A stretch of 64,000 nt of DNA from JASLBX01 sp036374175. Its GTDB lineage: Bacteria; Actinomycetota; Actinomycetes; Jiangellales; Jiangellaceae. Location: NCBI GenBank assembly GCA_036374175.1, contig DASUUH010000141.1, positions 48,868-112,867 of the forward strand, given 5' to 3'. Below, piece after piece: positions 31,771 to 40,531 of this stretch. The translations under genes and the position numbers were made by a program. The notes beneath the pieces were generated by a model. The model made no database searches and had not been told where the DNA came from. It saw nothing but the letters and a program-made list of their open reading frames with translations. Each line of letters begins with the position of its first letter. Within the stretch, counting starts at the first letter, position 1.

Positions 31771-32637
31771 CTAGAAGAGGACGTCGGCCAGGCGGTCGGC
31801 CTGTTCCGGCGAGGACGTGGTGGAGACCAGGTAAAGCTCCGTGCAGCCGGCGTCCGTGTAAGCCGACACCGCAGCGCGTATCGCCTCGGGTGTGCGAAGC
31901 GCCGACTCGGCCATCCGCTCGGCCCAGGTGCCCAGGAACCCGTAGTAGTCGAGCAGGTAGCCGCGGGATTCGTCGGTGACGTCGTCACCCAGAGAGAAGT
32001 ACGTGAGTGCCGCGATACGGGGCTCGCCTCCCCGGCCCTCCTCTGCCCACGCCGTCCGGACGCGCACGGCGAACTCTCCGGCTATTTCTGGCCCGCCGCC
32101 GCCCGACGTCCACCCGGCGCCCCATCGAGCCGTTCGGCGGAGGGCGGCGTCGCTCGTCCCGCCGATGAGGACGGGCACCTGATCGCGCACTGGCGTCGGG
32201 CATATCGGCGGGCCGGATGTGCCGTCGCCAAACGGTTCACCGCGCCATGCCCGGTACAGCGACTCCAGTTGGGCGTCCAGGTCGAGGCCGCGGCTGCCGA
32301 ACGGGCGGCCGGCAACGTCGTAGTCGTCCGGTCGTCCACCGGGCGCCACGCCGAGCGTGAACCGGCCACCCGAGAGCTGGTCGATGCTCGCCGCCGCCTT
32401 GGCCAGACTCGCTGTCGGGTACAGCGGGGCGAGCAGGATATTGGTGAGCAGTTCGATGCGGCTGGTCGCGCCGGCCGCCGCAGCGAGGGTGGCGAACGAG
32501 TCGTAGCTCGGGTACGCCAGGCGATCGATGGTCGCCAAACCGGAGAAGCCGCGCTCTTCGGCTCGCTGCGCGAGGTGTACTAGCGTCTGCCCTGGGACGC
32601 CAGGCACCGGGTTAGGCAGCCCGAATCCGATCTTCAT
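31771..32637 (-). CDS. LLM-class flavin/F420-dependent oxidoreductase
   Basis: 288-residue luciferase-like TIM barrel: MKIGFGLPNPVPGVPGQTL at the N-terminus, ELLTNILLAPLYPTASLAKA, the family hallmark GRFTLGVAPGGRPDDYD, and PVLIGGTSDAALRRTARWGA. Likely an F420 or FMN monooxygenase/reductase of unknown substrate. Its ATG overlaps the stop of the upstream WYL regulator gene (ATGA), suggesting control by, or co-expression with, that regulator. Confidence 0.88.
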   Translation of the reverse strand: MKIGFGLPNPVPGVPGQTLVHLAQRAEERGFSGLATIDRLAYPSYDSFATLAAAAGATSRIELLTNILLAPLYPTASLAKAAASIDQLSGGRFTLGVAPGGRPDDYDVAGRPFGSRGLDLDAQLESLYRAWRGEPFGDGTSGPPICPTPVRDQVPVLIGGTSDAALRRTARWGAGWTSGGGGPEIAGEFAVRVRTAWAEEGRGGEPRIAALTYFSLGDDVTDESRGYLLDYYGFLGTWAERMAESALRTPEAIRAAVSAYTDAGCTELYLVSTTSSPEQADRLADVLF

Positions 32638-33620
32638 GTCGTCTCCGTTCGGTGCAATTCGGTCTGAGTAGGGCTAGCTGCACCGTATCGGTCCGCCAGC
32701 CAGCGGCCGAGTTTGTGCAGCCGGTCTTCGAGTTCGGGAGGGTCGAGCACGTCGAAGTCGATGTTCCGGTACGTCAGCCAGCGGGCAGCCCAGTCGAGGT
32801 CGTCAGTGCCCATGGTCAGGGTGCAGCTGGCGCCGTTGTCGCGGATGTCGCCGACGTACGGATCGATGAGCTCTCGGGCGAGGTCTCCCGACGTGTGCAG
32901 GCGCACCCGGACGCGGTGCTGCCGAGGTCCGTGCGCGAGTGTGTGCGCGACGAACGCAGAAGCGTCGTCCGGAGGTGCCGGCGCCGGCAGCCGGGTGCCG
33001 AGTGGCCGTACCTCGGTGATCCGGCTTGTCCCATAACTGCGCCAGTTGTCCGTCCCCCGTTCGCAAGCGACGAGGTACCAGCGGTCGCGGAGGTTGACGA
33101 GGCGGTGGGGTTGGGCGTCGCGCCGCCGGCCGTGCCCTCCTTCGGCGGGCCGGTGCCGGAAGCTCACTGCTTCGCCGGCTCGGCACGCAAGCGCCAGGGC
33201 GACGAGGACGCCGGGAGCCGTTCGTTGTGACGGGTCGGCTGGAACCTCGGCCGCCTCGGCGATGGCCGCGACGCGCGGGCGGAGCCTGGCCGGCACCGTC
33301 TCAGTGATCTTGGCCAGCGCGGTGACCGCGGCTGGGCCTAGGCCCTCGACTCCCAGGGTGGTCCGCAGGCCGAGCGCAACCGCCAGCGCTTCGTCGGAAT
33401 CCAGCACGAGCGGTGGCATCGCGGTGCCTGCGGCCAATGTGTAACCGCCGTACCGGCCCGGTTCGGCGTCGATGCGGTAGCCCAGGTCGCGCAGGTGTGC
33501 GATGTCGCGGCGGGCGGTGCGCTCGGTGACGCCGAGGCGCGCCGCCAGCTGCACGGCATTGATGCCTGGGCTGGCCTGCAGCAGTGCCAGGGTCTCGAGC
33601 CGCCGCCCGGTGGAAGTCAT
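32634..33620 (-). CDS. YafY-type HTH/WYL transcription regulator
   Basis: 328 residues: an N-terminal helix-turn-helix of the DeoR/HTH_11 type (ETLALLQASPGINAVQLAAR, then LGVTERTARRDIAHLRDLGY), a WYL domain with RWYLVACERGTDNWRSY near residue 165-181, and a C-terminal WCX domain. WYL domains bind small ligands or single-stranded nucleic acid. Coupled to the LLM oxidoreductase gene. Confidence 0.92.
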   Translation of the reverse strand: MTSTGRRLETLALLQASPGINAVQLAARLGVTERTARRDIAHLRDLGYRIDAEPGRYGGYTLAAGTAMPPLVLDSDEALAVALGLRTTLGVEGLGPAAVTALAKITETVPARLRPRVAAIAEAAEVPADPSQRTAPGVLVALALACRAGEAVSFRHRPAEGGHGRRRDAQPHRLVNLRDRWYLVACERGTDNWRSYGTSRITEVRPLGTRLPAPAPPDDASAFVAHTLAHGPRQHRVRVRLHTSGDLARELIDPYVGDIRDNGASCTLTMGTDDLDWAARWLTYRNIDFDVLDPPELEDRLHKLGRWLADRYGAASPTQTELHRTETT

Positions 33621-33680
33621 ATTGTGAGATTAGCTTCTACCCGGACAGTTCCTGACCGGGTATGTACCTACGCTGGCAGC

Positions 33681-34085
33681 ATGGATGAAGTCAGGTTCTA
33701 CCGACCGGATGGGTTGATCAACAGCCCAGTGTTCAGCCACGCGGCGTCGATCCCGCCGGCGGCGACAGTCGTACACGTCGGCGGACAGAACGCGGTTGAC
33801 GCCGCCGGCAACCTGGTAGGCGGTAACGATGTAGCTGCCCAGACGGGGCAAGTAATGCGCAACGTCGAGGTCGCGCTCGCCGCCGCGGGTGCCAGCATCG
33901 CCGATGTGTTCAGCTGGACGATCTTCTTCGTCGAAGGCGTCGATGTGCAGGCGGCCTACGCTGCCGCGGCGCCGGCGCTGGAAACCGACGGCGAGCCACC
34001 GCTCGTCACGTCCGCGACCGTCGCCGGTCTGGCCGTTCCGGGCGCGCTGGTCGAGGTCGCGGCAACCGCGGCGGTGCTCCGGTGA
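33681..34085 (+). CDS. RidA/YjgF-family protein
   Basis: 134-residue RidA-like protein (VVHVGGQNAVDAAGNLVGGN, then MRNVEVALAAAGASIADV, PPLVTSATVAGLAVPGALVE). The group hydrolyses reactive enamine/imine intermediates from PLP enzymes, but the Arg needed for deaminase activity in true RidA (RxAV near the C-terminus) is not seen here, so it may be a diverged binding member. Its stop overlaps the GTG of the next gene (GTGA). Confidence 0.87.
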   Translation: MDEVRFYRPDGLINSPVFSHAASIPPAATVVHVGGQNAVDAAGNLVGGNDVAAQTGQVMRNVEVALAAAGASIADVFSWTIFFVEGVDVQAAYAAAAPALETDGEPPLVTSATVAGLAVPGALVEVAATAAVLR

Positions 34086-34507
34086 CCGCTCGCAGAGCTC
34101 AGGCAGGGCGGACGAAGGATGCCGGCTGGCAGATCGGCGTGTCCAAGACCGTCGATCACCCGGTCGAGCAGGTGTGGGATTTTCTCACCTCGGCCGAGGG
34201 CACCGCGCTGTGGCTGGGGCACGGGGTGACCGCGCTCGACGACGTGGGTGCACAGTACGAAACGAGCGACGGGACGGTGGGAGAGAGCCGCAGCTTCCGC
34301 GATCGTGATCGCATCAGGCTGACGTGGCGGCCGGCCGGCTGGACGCACGACACCACCGTGCAGGTGGCGCTGACCAGCAGCGGGCCCGGGCGGACGATGA
34401 TCCGGTTCCACCAGGAGCGGCTTGCCGATGCTCAGGAGCGCGAGCAGCAGCGCGCGCACTGGCAGTCCGTCATGGTGACCGTCGTCGATGCACTGGACAC
34501 GGCTTAG
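34082..34507 (+). CDS. SRPBCC/AHSA1-type protein
   Basis: 141 residues of the START/Bet v1-like fold: VSKTVDHPVEQVWDFLTSAE at the N-terminus, then an acidic-strand SRSFRDRDRIRLTWRPAGWT and ending helix. AHSA1-like family, binding unknown hydrophobic ligand. GTG start overlapping the RidA stop shows coupled translation. Confidence 0.85.
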   Translation: MTARRAQAGRTKDAGWQIGVSKTVDHPVEQVWDFLTSAEGTALWLGHGVTALDDVGAQYETSDGTVGESRSFRDRDRIRLTWRPAGWTHDTTVQVALTSSGPGRTMIRFHQERLADAQEREQQRAHWQSVMVTVVDALDTA

Positions 34508-34604
34508 GCCCTTCGGAGTGACGGGTGTCCGGGCGCCGCTCAGGTGACCGGGGCGCGGTTGGCGGTTGTTCGATCGGGTGGGGAGGCAGGCCGGTTCGGT
34601 GTCG

Positions 34605-34629
34605 GTTTGCTGACTGCTGATGCGGGTAT
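34605..34629 (+). promoter_or_regulatory. SigF/SigB-type promoter of the hemerythrin gene
   Basis: GTTT, exactly 15 bases, GGGTAT, a full consensus match, about 45 bases before the start codon. Confidence 0.7.
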
Positions 34630-34672
34630 GCGGGCCAGGCCATGGCGACCCAGTAATACCTAGGAGGCTTGG

Positions 34673-35224
34673 ATGCCGGACGTTGTCGACTTGATTATGG
34701 AAGATCACAGAGAAGTCGAGCGCCTCTTTGAGGTGCTCAAATCCCAGCCGGAGCAGCGGCTCAACACACTCCCCGTGCTGGCCTCGTTACTCATCGCACA
34801 CAGCCGGGCGGAAGAAGCGGAGATCTACCCGGTCGCGCAGCAGGAGATCGGAAACGGCGATGTGGCCCACAGCCAGGAGGAGCACATCGTTGTCGAACAA
34901 CTCCTGGAGCGCCTCAACTCGACCGACGTCGAGAGCGGGCAGTTCGACACGCTGCTGCAGGAATTGATGGAGGCGGTCAACGAACACGTGGAAGAGGAGG
35001 AGAGCTCCGTCCTGCCGGCGATGCGAGAGCAGCTCCAACAGCGCCAGCGCGAGGAGCTGGGGGAGTTGTTCGCCCAGGCCCGCGCCGAGCATCTAGGTGA
35101 GATGCCGGGCGAGGCCACCAAGGACGAACTGCTCCAGCAGGCGAAGAACCTGGGCATCAGTGGTGCGCAGGGCATGGAGAAAGATGAGCTGCACAAGGAG
35201 TTGCAGAAGAGAGGCAAGAAGTAG
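34673..35224 (+). CDS. Hemerythrin-domain protein with Rho-N/SAP-like tail
   Basis: 183 residues. The hemerythrin bundle holds clear ligands: H12 of MEDHREVERLF, H44 with E48 of IAHSRAEEAEIY, H66 with E69/E70 and H71 of HSQEEH, and H104 with E108 of NEHVEEEESS. These can bind a di-iron site that senses or stores O2, NO or iron. A C-terminal module (ELLQQAKNLGISGAQGMEKD) is a diverged copy of the Ku/Rho-N tail. AGGAGG precedes the ATG. An exact stress-type promoter upstream and a strong terminator downstream mark it as a single-gene unit. Confidence 0.9.
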   Translation: MPDVVDLIMEDHREVERLFEVLKSQPEQRLNTLPVLASLLIAHSRAEEAEIYPVAQQEIGNGDVAHSQEEHIVVEQLLERLNSTDVESGQFDTLLQELMEAVNEHVEEEESSVLPAMREQLQQRQREELGELFAQARAEHLGEMPGEATKDELLQQAKNLGISGAQGMEKDELHKELQKRGKK

Positions 35225-35299
35225 TCCGGAGTAACGGTCGCAGCGGTGGTCGGATAAGCATCGAATAGAGTCCGGCCACGGCGACTGCACTCGGCGTGC

Positions 35300-35343
35300 G
35301 GGGCGGCGCATTGGTATGGCATCAGCCACCAATGCGCCGCCCC
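35300..35343 (+). terminator. Perfect 16-bp terminator hairpin
   Basis: GGGGCGGCGCATTGGT pairs with positions 35328-35343 around 12 bases, followed by TTT. It lies 76 bases past the hemerythrin gene. Confidence 0.8.
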
Positions 35344-35809
35344 TTTCTGCCGGTCAAACACGACACCGAGCTTCCACGGTGCCGGTTGCCGACCTCGACA
35401 CGGCCGCGGCGCTGAGTTAGATGCTGGGCGATGAGCGGCCACTGTAGATCGATCGGTTCGACATTTCTCTGAATGACGCTCAGCAAGTTTGTACATCTGT
35501 CGAGTGACGTGGTCCGCCCTCCTACCTAGCCTGAGTTCAACTTCGACCCCAAGAGGTCGAGCGCAGGGGGTCGCATGGCAGAAGTCGATCCATCCCTTGC
35601 AGTCGCGTACGTCTCACGAGCGAGGTTCGCGCCGGCCGGTGCCACTAACAAGCGAGCGCCCACGTCGGGTGGCCTCGCTCACCTCTTCGTCCGCGAGTGC
35701 TCACGTAATCATGCTCGTCCACTGATCCCCTTCGGACAGAGGCGTGGCTGCATCTGCGGGCAAAGCCGACCATCGGCACAGATCCACCAGTGGGAGAGGA
35801 AGGACGGTA
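35344..35809. other. 466-base leader region without a gene
   Basis: No credible coding frame; open frames here lack ribosome-binding sites and have unnatural composition. It is the long upstream region of the M36 protease gene. No riboswitch could be recognised. Confidence 0.4.
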
Positions 35810-38605
35810 ATGGTACCCAGACGTTCACTAATCATCACCGCCGCCGCGGTTCTCGTGATCTCGGGCGCCGCGTTCGCGGTTCCGGCCGCAGGTGAAAGCA
35901 GTAGCGGAGCCGACTCAGCAACAGGTGACGATCCAGTAGCTATTGCGATCAGCTACGTCAAGCAGCACGTCGACGAGCTCGGGGTCACACCCGCGGATGT
36001 ACATGAGCTTGCCGTCCTTTCCAGCTACACCAGTCGACACAACGGCGTGACGCACGTCAACCTCGTCCAGCGCTACCAAGGCATGGACGTATTCGGTGGC
36101 CACGCCACGGTCAACGTCACCGGTGACGGCGACATCCTCTTCGTCGGGGACAACTTCGTGTCCGGCTTGCAGCCCGCGGAAGCCAGCTCCGCCGAGTTGG
36201 ACGCCGTTGATGCGGTTGAGTCCGCCGCCGACGAACTCGATCTCGACAAGCCCCGCAGTTTGCGCGTCATGCGTACGTCGCGAGCAAGCGGCGTGACGAC
36301 GCTGTCCGGAGGCGGCATCTCCGACGAACCCATTACGGCGAAGGTCGGCTGGCAGCCGACGGACGCCGGATTGCGGCAGGCCTGGCAGGTAGTAATCGAC
36401 GACTCGTCCGACGTCCACCTATGGAACGCCACCATCGACGCAGCAAGCGGGGAGATGCTGGCCGTGGACGACTGGACCATCGTGGACGATCACGAGGAGC
36501 TGGCGAGCCGGCTGGGCCGGCCGGAGGGCCAGACCTCCGCCGCAGTGGAGAGCCTGTCGTCCAGCCGCACGGTCTTCGAGTCGGCCAATCCGGTCCAGGA
36601 CGGGTCGAGCTACCGGATCTACCCGCAGGAAAGCCCCGACGATGGGGATCGCGAGCTCGAGACGAACCCTGCCGACGGCACCGCGTCGCCGTTCGGCTGG
36701 CACGACGTATCCGGCACGCCTAGCCCCGACTTCACGATCACCAGAGGCAACAACGTCCACGCGTACACCGACCGGGACGCCAGCAACGATGCCGATCCGG
36801 GCAGTGAACCAGACGGCGGAGCGGCGCTGAGCTTCGATTTCCCGATCGATCTCAACGAGCACCCGCAGAACTACGTCGATGCGGCGCTGACGAACTACTT
36901 CCGCTGGTGCAACATCACCCACGACCTGTTCTACCTGTACGGCTTCGACGAAGAGGCCGGCAACTTCCAGGTCAACAACTACGGTCGCGGTGGGGTCGGC
37001 GGCGACGACGTGCGTTGCGAATCGATGGACGGCTCGTTCCAGAGCAACGCCAACTTCTCCACCCCCGCAGCGGACGGCGGACGGCCGCGCATGCAGACGG
37101 CCATCGAGTTCGGCAGCGGTTTGCCGAATGCGGTGACGGTGGACTCAGGGCCGGCGGCCGGCACGTACCTGGCGCACTACGCCCGGTTCAGCCCGGCGCC
37201 GACCACCGCCGGAATCTCCGGAACCCTGGTGCTCGCCGACGACGGCAGCGGTGCTCCCAATGACGGGTGCGAGCCGTACTCGCTGCCGCCGGGGTCCATC
37301 GCGGTCGTCGACACCACCAACGTGTGCAACAACTACATCCAAACGGTGAACGCGCAGAACGCCGGCGCGGTCGCAGTCGTGGTCGTGCACACCGCGAACA
37401 ACCCGGCAATCATGAACGGAACGATGGTGAATCCGGTCAGCATCCCGGCGATCCGGGTTGGCCTGGCCGACGGCAATACGATCAAGGCCGCCATCGCCGG
37501 TTCTCCGGCACCGGGCTCGGTGCACCGGAATACCGCTCGCCCGCCGATGCGGGTGGGTGATCTCGACAACGCGACCATCCTCCACGAGTACGGGCACGGC
37601 CTGTCGAACCGGATGACCGGTGGGCCGGGCGTCAACTGCCTCAGCGGGCAGGAGCAGATGGGTGAGGGCTGGAGCGACTTCGTGGCGCTCATCCCTTTGA
37701 TCGACACCGAACTGGACGACCCCGACGGCGTGCGCGGGATCTTCCCGTACGTCGTGTTCCAGCCGCCACGTACCGGCCCCGGGTTAAGGCCGCGGCCATA
37801 CTCGCGGACCTGGAGCATCCAGCCGTTCACGTACGACAGCATCAAGACCGGCGGCTGGCTCAACGGTGGCAGCCTGTCGGCGCCGCACGGCATCGGTCAC
37901 GGTTGGACCGCTGTGCTGTGGGACATGACCTGGGACCTGATCGACAAGCATGGGTTCAACCCGAACCTGTACGACGACTGGAGCACCGGGGGCAACAACC
38001 TCGCGTTCCAGCTCGTACTCGATGGTCTGAAGATCCAGGGCTGCGGCCCGACCTTCGTCACCGGCCGGGACGCGATCATTGCGGCCGATGCCGCGCTCAC
38101 CGGCGGTGATAACAAGTGCACGATCTGGGCCTCGTTCGCCCGGCGTGGACTGGGCTTCAGCGCCTCCGACGGCGGTACAACGGGTCGCAATGACGGCACC
38201 GAGGCGTTCGACACCCACCCGGATTGTGCGGCTGGGTTCGCCGCTCCGGTTGCTGGCCAGCCGGCGCTGAACACTGTTGGTGCCGGCCGGACGGTGCCGA
38301 TGATGTTCAACCGTCCTGAGCTACACGGGTTGGACGTGCTGGCATCGAACTCGCCGTTCTCGCGGCGGGTGGACTGCGAGACGTTCGAGGTGCCGAGCGA
38401 CGATCCGCCGCGCCTGACACCGAAGGCAGCGCCGGTGTCGGCGCAGACGCCCGGCGGCACCGGGCTGACCCGCAGTTCGAACGGCCGGTACACGTTCCCG
38501 TGGCTGACCAGCGAGGACTGGGTCGGCACCTGCCGCGAGTTCGTCCTGACGCTCGACAACGGCGAACAGCACCGCGCCTACTTCGAGTTCGTCGAAGCCG
38601 AGTAG
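35810..38605 (+). CDS. Secreted M36 (fungalysin-type) metallopeptidase
   Basis: 931-residue exported zinc protease. A Sec signal peptide (about 1-29, MVPRRSLIITAAAVLVISGA) is followed by an FTP-type propeptide (to about 240) that inhibits the enzyme before activation. The catalytic domain has HEYGHGLSNR (HEYGH at 592-596, His/Glu zinc site) with the third ligand Glu in GEGWSDF downstream. A PA domain is inserted before it (LVLADDGSGAPNDG, then AGAVAVVVVHTANNPAIM). GGAAGGA stands five bases before the ATG. Acts outside the cell on proteins. Confidence 0.93.
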   Translation: MVPRRSLIITAAAVLVISGAAFAVPAAGESSSGADSATGDDPVAIAISYVKQHVDELGVTPADVHELAVLSSYTSRHNGVTHVNLVQRYQGMDVFGGHATVNVTGDGDILFVGDNFVSGLQPAEASSAELDAVDAVESAADELDLDKPRSLRVMRTSRASGVTTLSGGGISDEPITAKVGWQPTDAGLRQAWQVVIDDSSDVHLWNATIDAASGEMLAVDDWTIVDDHEELASRLGRPEGQTSAAVESLSSSRTVFESANPVQDGSSYRIYPQESPDDGDRELETNPADGTASPFGWHDVSGTPSPDFTITRGNNVHAYTDRDASNDADPGSEPDGGAALSFDFPIDLNEHPQNYVDAALTNYFRWCNITHDLFYLYGFDEEAGNFQVNNYGRGGVGGDDVRCESMDGSFQSNANFSTPAADGGRPRMQTAIEFGSGLPNAVTVDSGPAAGTYLAHYARFSPAPTTAGISGTLVLADDGSGAPNDGCEPYSLPPGSIAVVDTTNVCNNYIQTVNAQNAGAVAVVVVHTANNPAIMNGTMVNPVSIPAIRVGLADGNTIKAAIAGSPAPGSVHRNTARPPMRVGDLDNATILHEYGHGLSNRMTGGPGVNCLSGQEQMGEGWSDFVALIPLIDTELDDPDGVRGIFPYVVFQPPRTGPGLRPRPYSRTWSIQPFTYDSIKTGGWLNGGSLSAPHGIGHGWTAVLWDMTWDLIDKHGFNPNLYDDWSTGGNNLAFQLVLDGLKIQGCGPTFVTGRDAIIAADAALTGGDNKCTIWASFARRGLGFSASDGGTTGRNDGTEAFDTHPDCAAGFAAPVAGQPALNTVGAGRTVPMMFNRPELHGLDVLASNSPFSRRVDCETFEVPSDDPPRLTPKAAPVSAQTPGGTGLTRSSNGRYTFPWLTSEDWVGTCREFVLTLDNGEQHRAYFEFVEAE

Positions 38606-38610
38606 CGCGA

Positions 38611-38643
38611 TGGGCCCGCCCGTCTCCGGGACCGGCGGGCCCA
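38611..38643 (+). terminator. 10-bp terminator hairpin after the M36 gene
   Basis: TGGGCCCGCC pairs with GGCGGGCCCA around a 13-base loop, six bases past the stop. GC-rich without a T tract. Confidence 0.7.
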
Positions 38644-38812
38644 CCACGCGGGTGAACCGTACGATCTAGGCGGCTATCTAGCCTGCTGGCTGGCCAGGCC
38701 GCTGAACCAAGATCGGGAAGCTGGGCTAAGCGTGTCGGAATCATTAACCGATGGCAGCCGTCCGATCTCGGCCACTGCACTGGCTGAGCGACGGCCGTCC
38801 TAGTCTGGTCCA

Positions 38813-39172
38813 ATGCATGTGGAGGAGATCACCTCTGCCGTCTTCGACCTCGGCCAGCATGTTCGGTACGTGGCGATTGCCAACGGTCAAGATGTCACGA
38901 CGCAGCAACGTGCGGAGTTGAGTCTCGCGTCCGCAGGCGAGTCGGACCGGTTCGAGGAGTTGTTGGTGAACCCGGCGTTGCTGATGCTCACGACGCAACG
39001 CGGAGAGATCGACTGCGGTGGATTGCGGTACATCATCGTCCGGTACGGCCACTTCTTCCAGGTCGTGGTGCCACGACCGGAGGGCGGTCATGTTTCGGTC
39101 GCCGTGGAACCAGACGCAGACCCCGTACCGGTCGGTGAAGCTGTCATCGAGCTGCTTGATCGACACATGTGA
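38813..39172 (+). CDS. Conserved hypothetical protein, roadblock-like fold possible
   Basis: 119 residues, soluble, alpha/beta (VRYVAIANGQDVTTQQRAEL, then LRYIIVRYGHFFQVVVPRPE, VSVAVEPDADPVPVGEAVIE). The pattern of a profilin/roadblock-like sheet with flanking helices is compatible but not proven. No clear partner. Ribosome-binding site is not evident; the start is the first ATG. Confidence 0.65.
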   Translation: MHVEEITSAVFDLGQHVRYVAIANGQDVTTQQRAELSLASAGESDRFEELLVNPALLMLTTQRGEIDCGGLRYIIVRYGHFFQVVVPRPEGGHVSVAVEPDADPVPVGEAVIELLDRHM

Positions 39173-39524
39173 GTGCATCCCAGCCGGCGCGTCACCGTCG
39201 AGCGTGGTCGGCGAATCATCGACATCTGCACAATTGCCAACTCAACCTGGGACTGCCGCGATCTTCCATAGCGCGACCGATGCCGTCGTTCGTCCTGCCG
39301 CACAGTGACTAGCGGCCCTAACGCGACATCCCCGGGCGTGACGTAGTAAGGAGTTGAGGCGTCGGGTCAATCGGCTCATGGCCTCGTGAATCGGCGCCTG
39401 CGTCCAGTTCCTGCAGCTCAAGACTGCCCGCCTATCCGACGGAGTGCTCTGCATATCCTGCTGGAGCGAACACCTTCTGGCTGGAGAGATCCGTGGTTCA
39501 CATTCGGAGTGATGAGGCGAGCCT
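39173..39524. other. 352-base gap, nothing recognised
   Basis: Open frames in both directions are shadows with poor composition. No strong inverted repeat, promoter box or RNA motif stands out. Confidence 0.4.
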
Positions 39525-40082
39525 GTGGTAGCCGCTACCGACGACCTGGTCGTCCTGCTCGACGAGGCGCACCGTCCGGTAGGCACCGCGCCGAAGAGCT
39601 CAGTGCACCATCGGGATACGCCGCTGCACCTGGCGTTCTCGTGCTACCTGTTTCACAGCGCCACGCAACAGGTTCTGGTCACCCGGCGCGCTCTGACTAA
39701 GCGCACCTGGCCGGGCGTCTGGAGCAACGCGTGCTGTGGCCATCCCAAACCTGACGAAGACCTGGTGAGCGCTGCGGAACGCCGGGTGCGGGAGGAACTC
39801 GGCCTGGCCGTCTCTGGACTGCGCGTCGTCCTTCCGCGGTTCGCGTACCGCGCGACCGACGCCAACGGCATCGTCGAGAACGAGCTGTGCCCGGTGCTGG
39901 TGGGCGTCACCGACCGCGACCCGGAGCCGGATCCGGCGGAGGTGGGCGCCTGGTCGTGGACGTCGTGGACCGATCTCCGGCTGGTTGCCACCCGCGCACC
40001 TTGGGCGATCAGCCCGTGGGCGGCGCTGCAGATTCCTCAGCTGTCGGAGGCTGCGCCGAACCTGGGTGAAGTGGGTAGCTGA
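39525..40082 (+). CDS. idi: Type 1 isopentenyl-diphosphate delta-isomerase
   Basis: Converts isopentenyl diphosphate to dimethylallyl diphosphate for isoprenoid synthesis. Nudix-fold enzyme of 185 residues: HLAFSCYLFHSATQQVLVTR, the metal and catalytic Cys motif SNACCGHPKPDED (Cys of ACCGHP), and the catalytic Glu in NELCPVLVGV with the Nudix helix RVREELGL. GTG start after GAGG. Stands alone; a supply of DMAPP is needed for carotenoid/retinal-type pigments, but no carotenoid genes are seen here. Ends at a perfect 20-bp hairpin. Confidence 0.93.
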   Translation: MVAATDDLVVLLDEAHRPVGTAPKSSVHHRDTPLHLAFSCYLFHSATQQVLVTRRALTKRTWPGVWSNACCGHPKPDEDLVSAAERRVREELGLAVSGLRVVLPRFAYRATDANGIVENELCPVLVGVTDRDPEPDPAEVGAWSWTSWTDLRLVATRAPWAISPWAALQIPQLSEAAPNLGEVGS

Positions 40083-40096
40083 TCATCTGGGCGCAC

Positions 40097-40154
40097 GCTG
40101 ATCGTAACGTCGTTATAAACGGGATTCGGTTTTCATAACGACGTTACGATCAGC
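40097..40154. terminator. Perfect 20-bp inverted repeat between convergent genes
   Basis: Arms 40097-40116 and 40135-40154 (outer part GCTGATCGTAACG) pair perfectly around an 18-base loop that itself can pair AAAC with GTTT. It ends idi and the leftward DUF4177 gene. A third partial arm (CGATCAGC) follows just after. Confidence 0.75.
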
Positions 40155-40184
40155 TGACGTCGCGACGATCAGCCGTCCGTTCCG

Positions 40185-40385
40185 CTATCCGACTGGCCGC
40201 TTGAGCAGCACGATAGGCCACGCCACCATGTCGCCCTTCTTGAGCGACAGTCCGACAGCTTCCCAGCCCTGTGTGCCGAGCTCGTTGAGTTGGTGAGGTT
40301 TCAAGCCTTCGGAGTTCTTCTTAAGTCCACCGGCGTCTTCCAGCGGAACAACCAAGTACTCCCATTTCTGCTGCATCTTCGACAC
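40185..40385 (-). CDS. DUF4177-like small protein
   Basis: 66-residue protein with the DUF4177 outline: KWEYLVVPLED as first strand, a helix (LKPHQLNELGTQGWEAVGL) and a final strand AWPIVLLKRP. GTG start with AGGA just upstream; an ATG three codons later is equally possible. Its upstream region contains the LexA-type box shared with the divergent gene, so SOS control of both is conceivable. Confidence 0.72.
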   Translation of the reverse strand: MSKMQQKWEYLVVPLEDAGGLKKNSEGLKPHQLNELGTQGWEAVGLSLKKGDMVAWPIVLLKRPVG

Positions 40386-40504
40386 CGCTTCCTGCTTTAC
40401 CCGTTCTCGTACCTCAACGGTCCTACCGGCAGCAGGACGCGCAAAAGGGCAGAGCGGCCCCTCTGGTAGCGGCGGAGGTCCTGGGTTTGGCGGGTGGCGA
40501 TCAT

Positions 40505-40520
40505 ACGAACTTATGTTCGA
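40505..40520. promoter_or_regulatory. LexA-type SOS box
   Basis: ACGAAC, four bases, GTTCGA. The actinobacterial LexA consensus is TCGAAC, four bases, GTTCGA; only the first base differs and the two five-base half-sites are perfect. It ends 11 bases before the ATG of the + gene, where repressor would block initiation. Confidence 0.72.
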
Positions 40521-40531
40521 TACTCGGTTCC

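Noticed and set aside
35344..35809. Small + frame of 78-107 codons upstream of the protease gene
   Set aside because: No ribosome-binding site, Arg/Ser-rich random composition and overlap of frames; treated as leader region.
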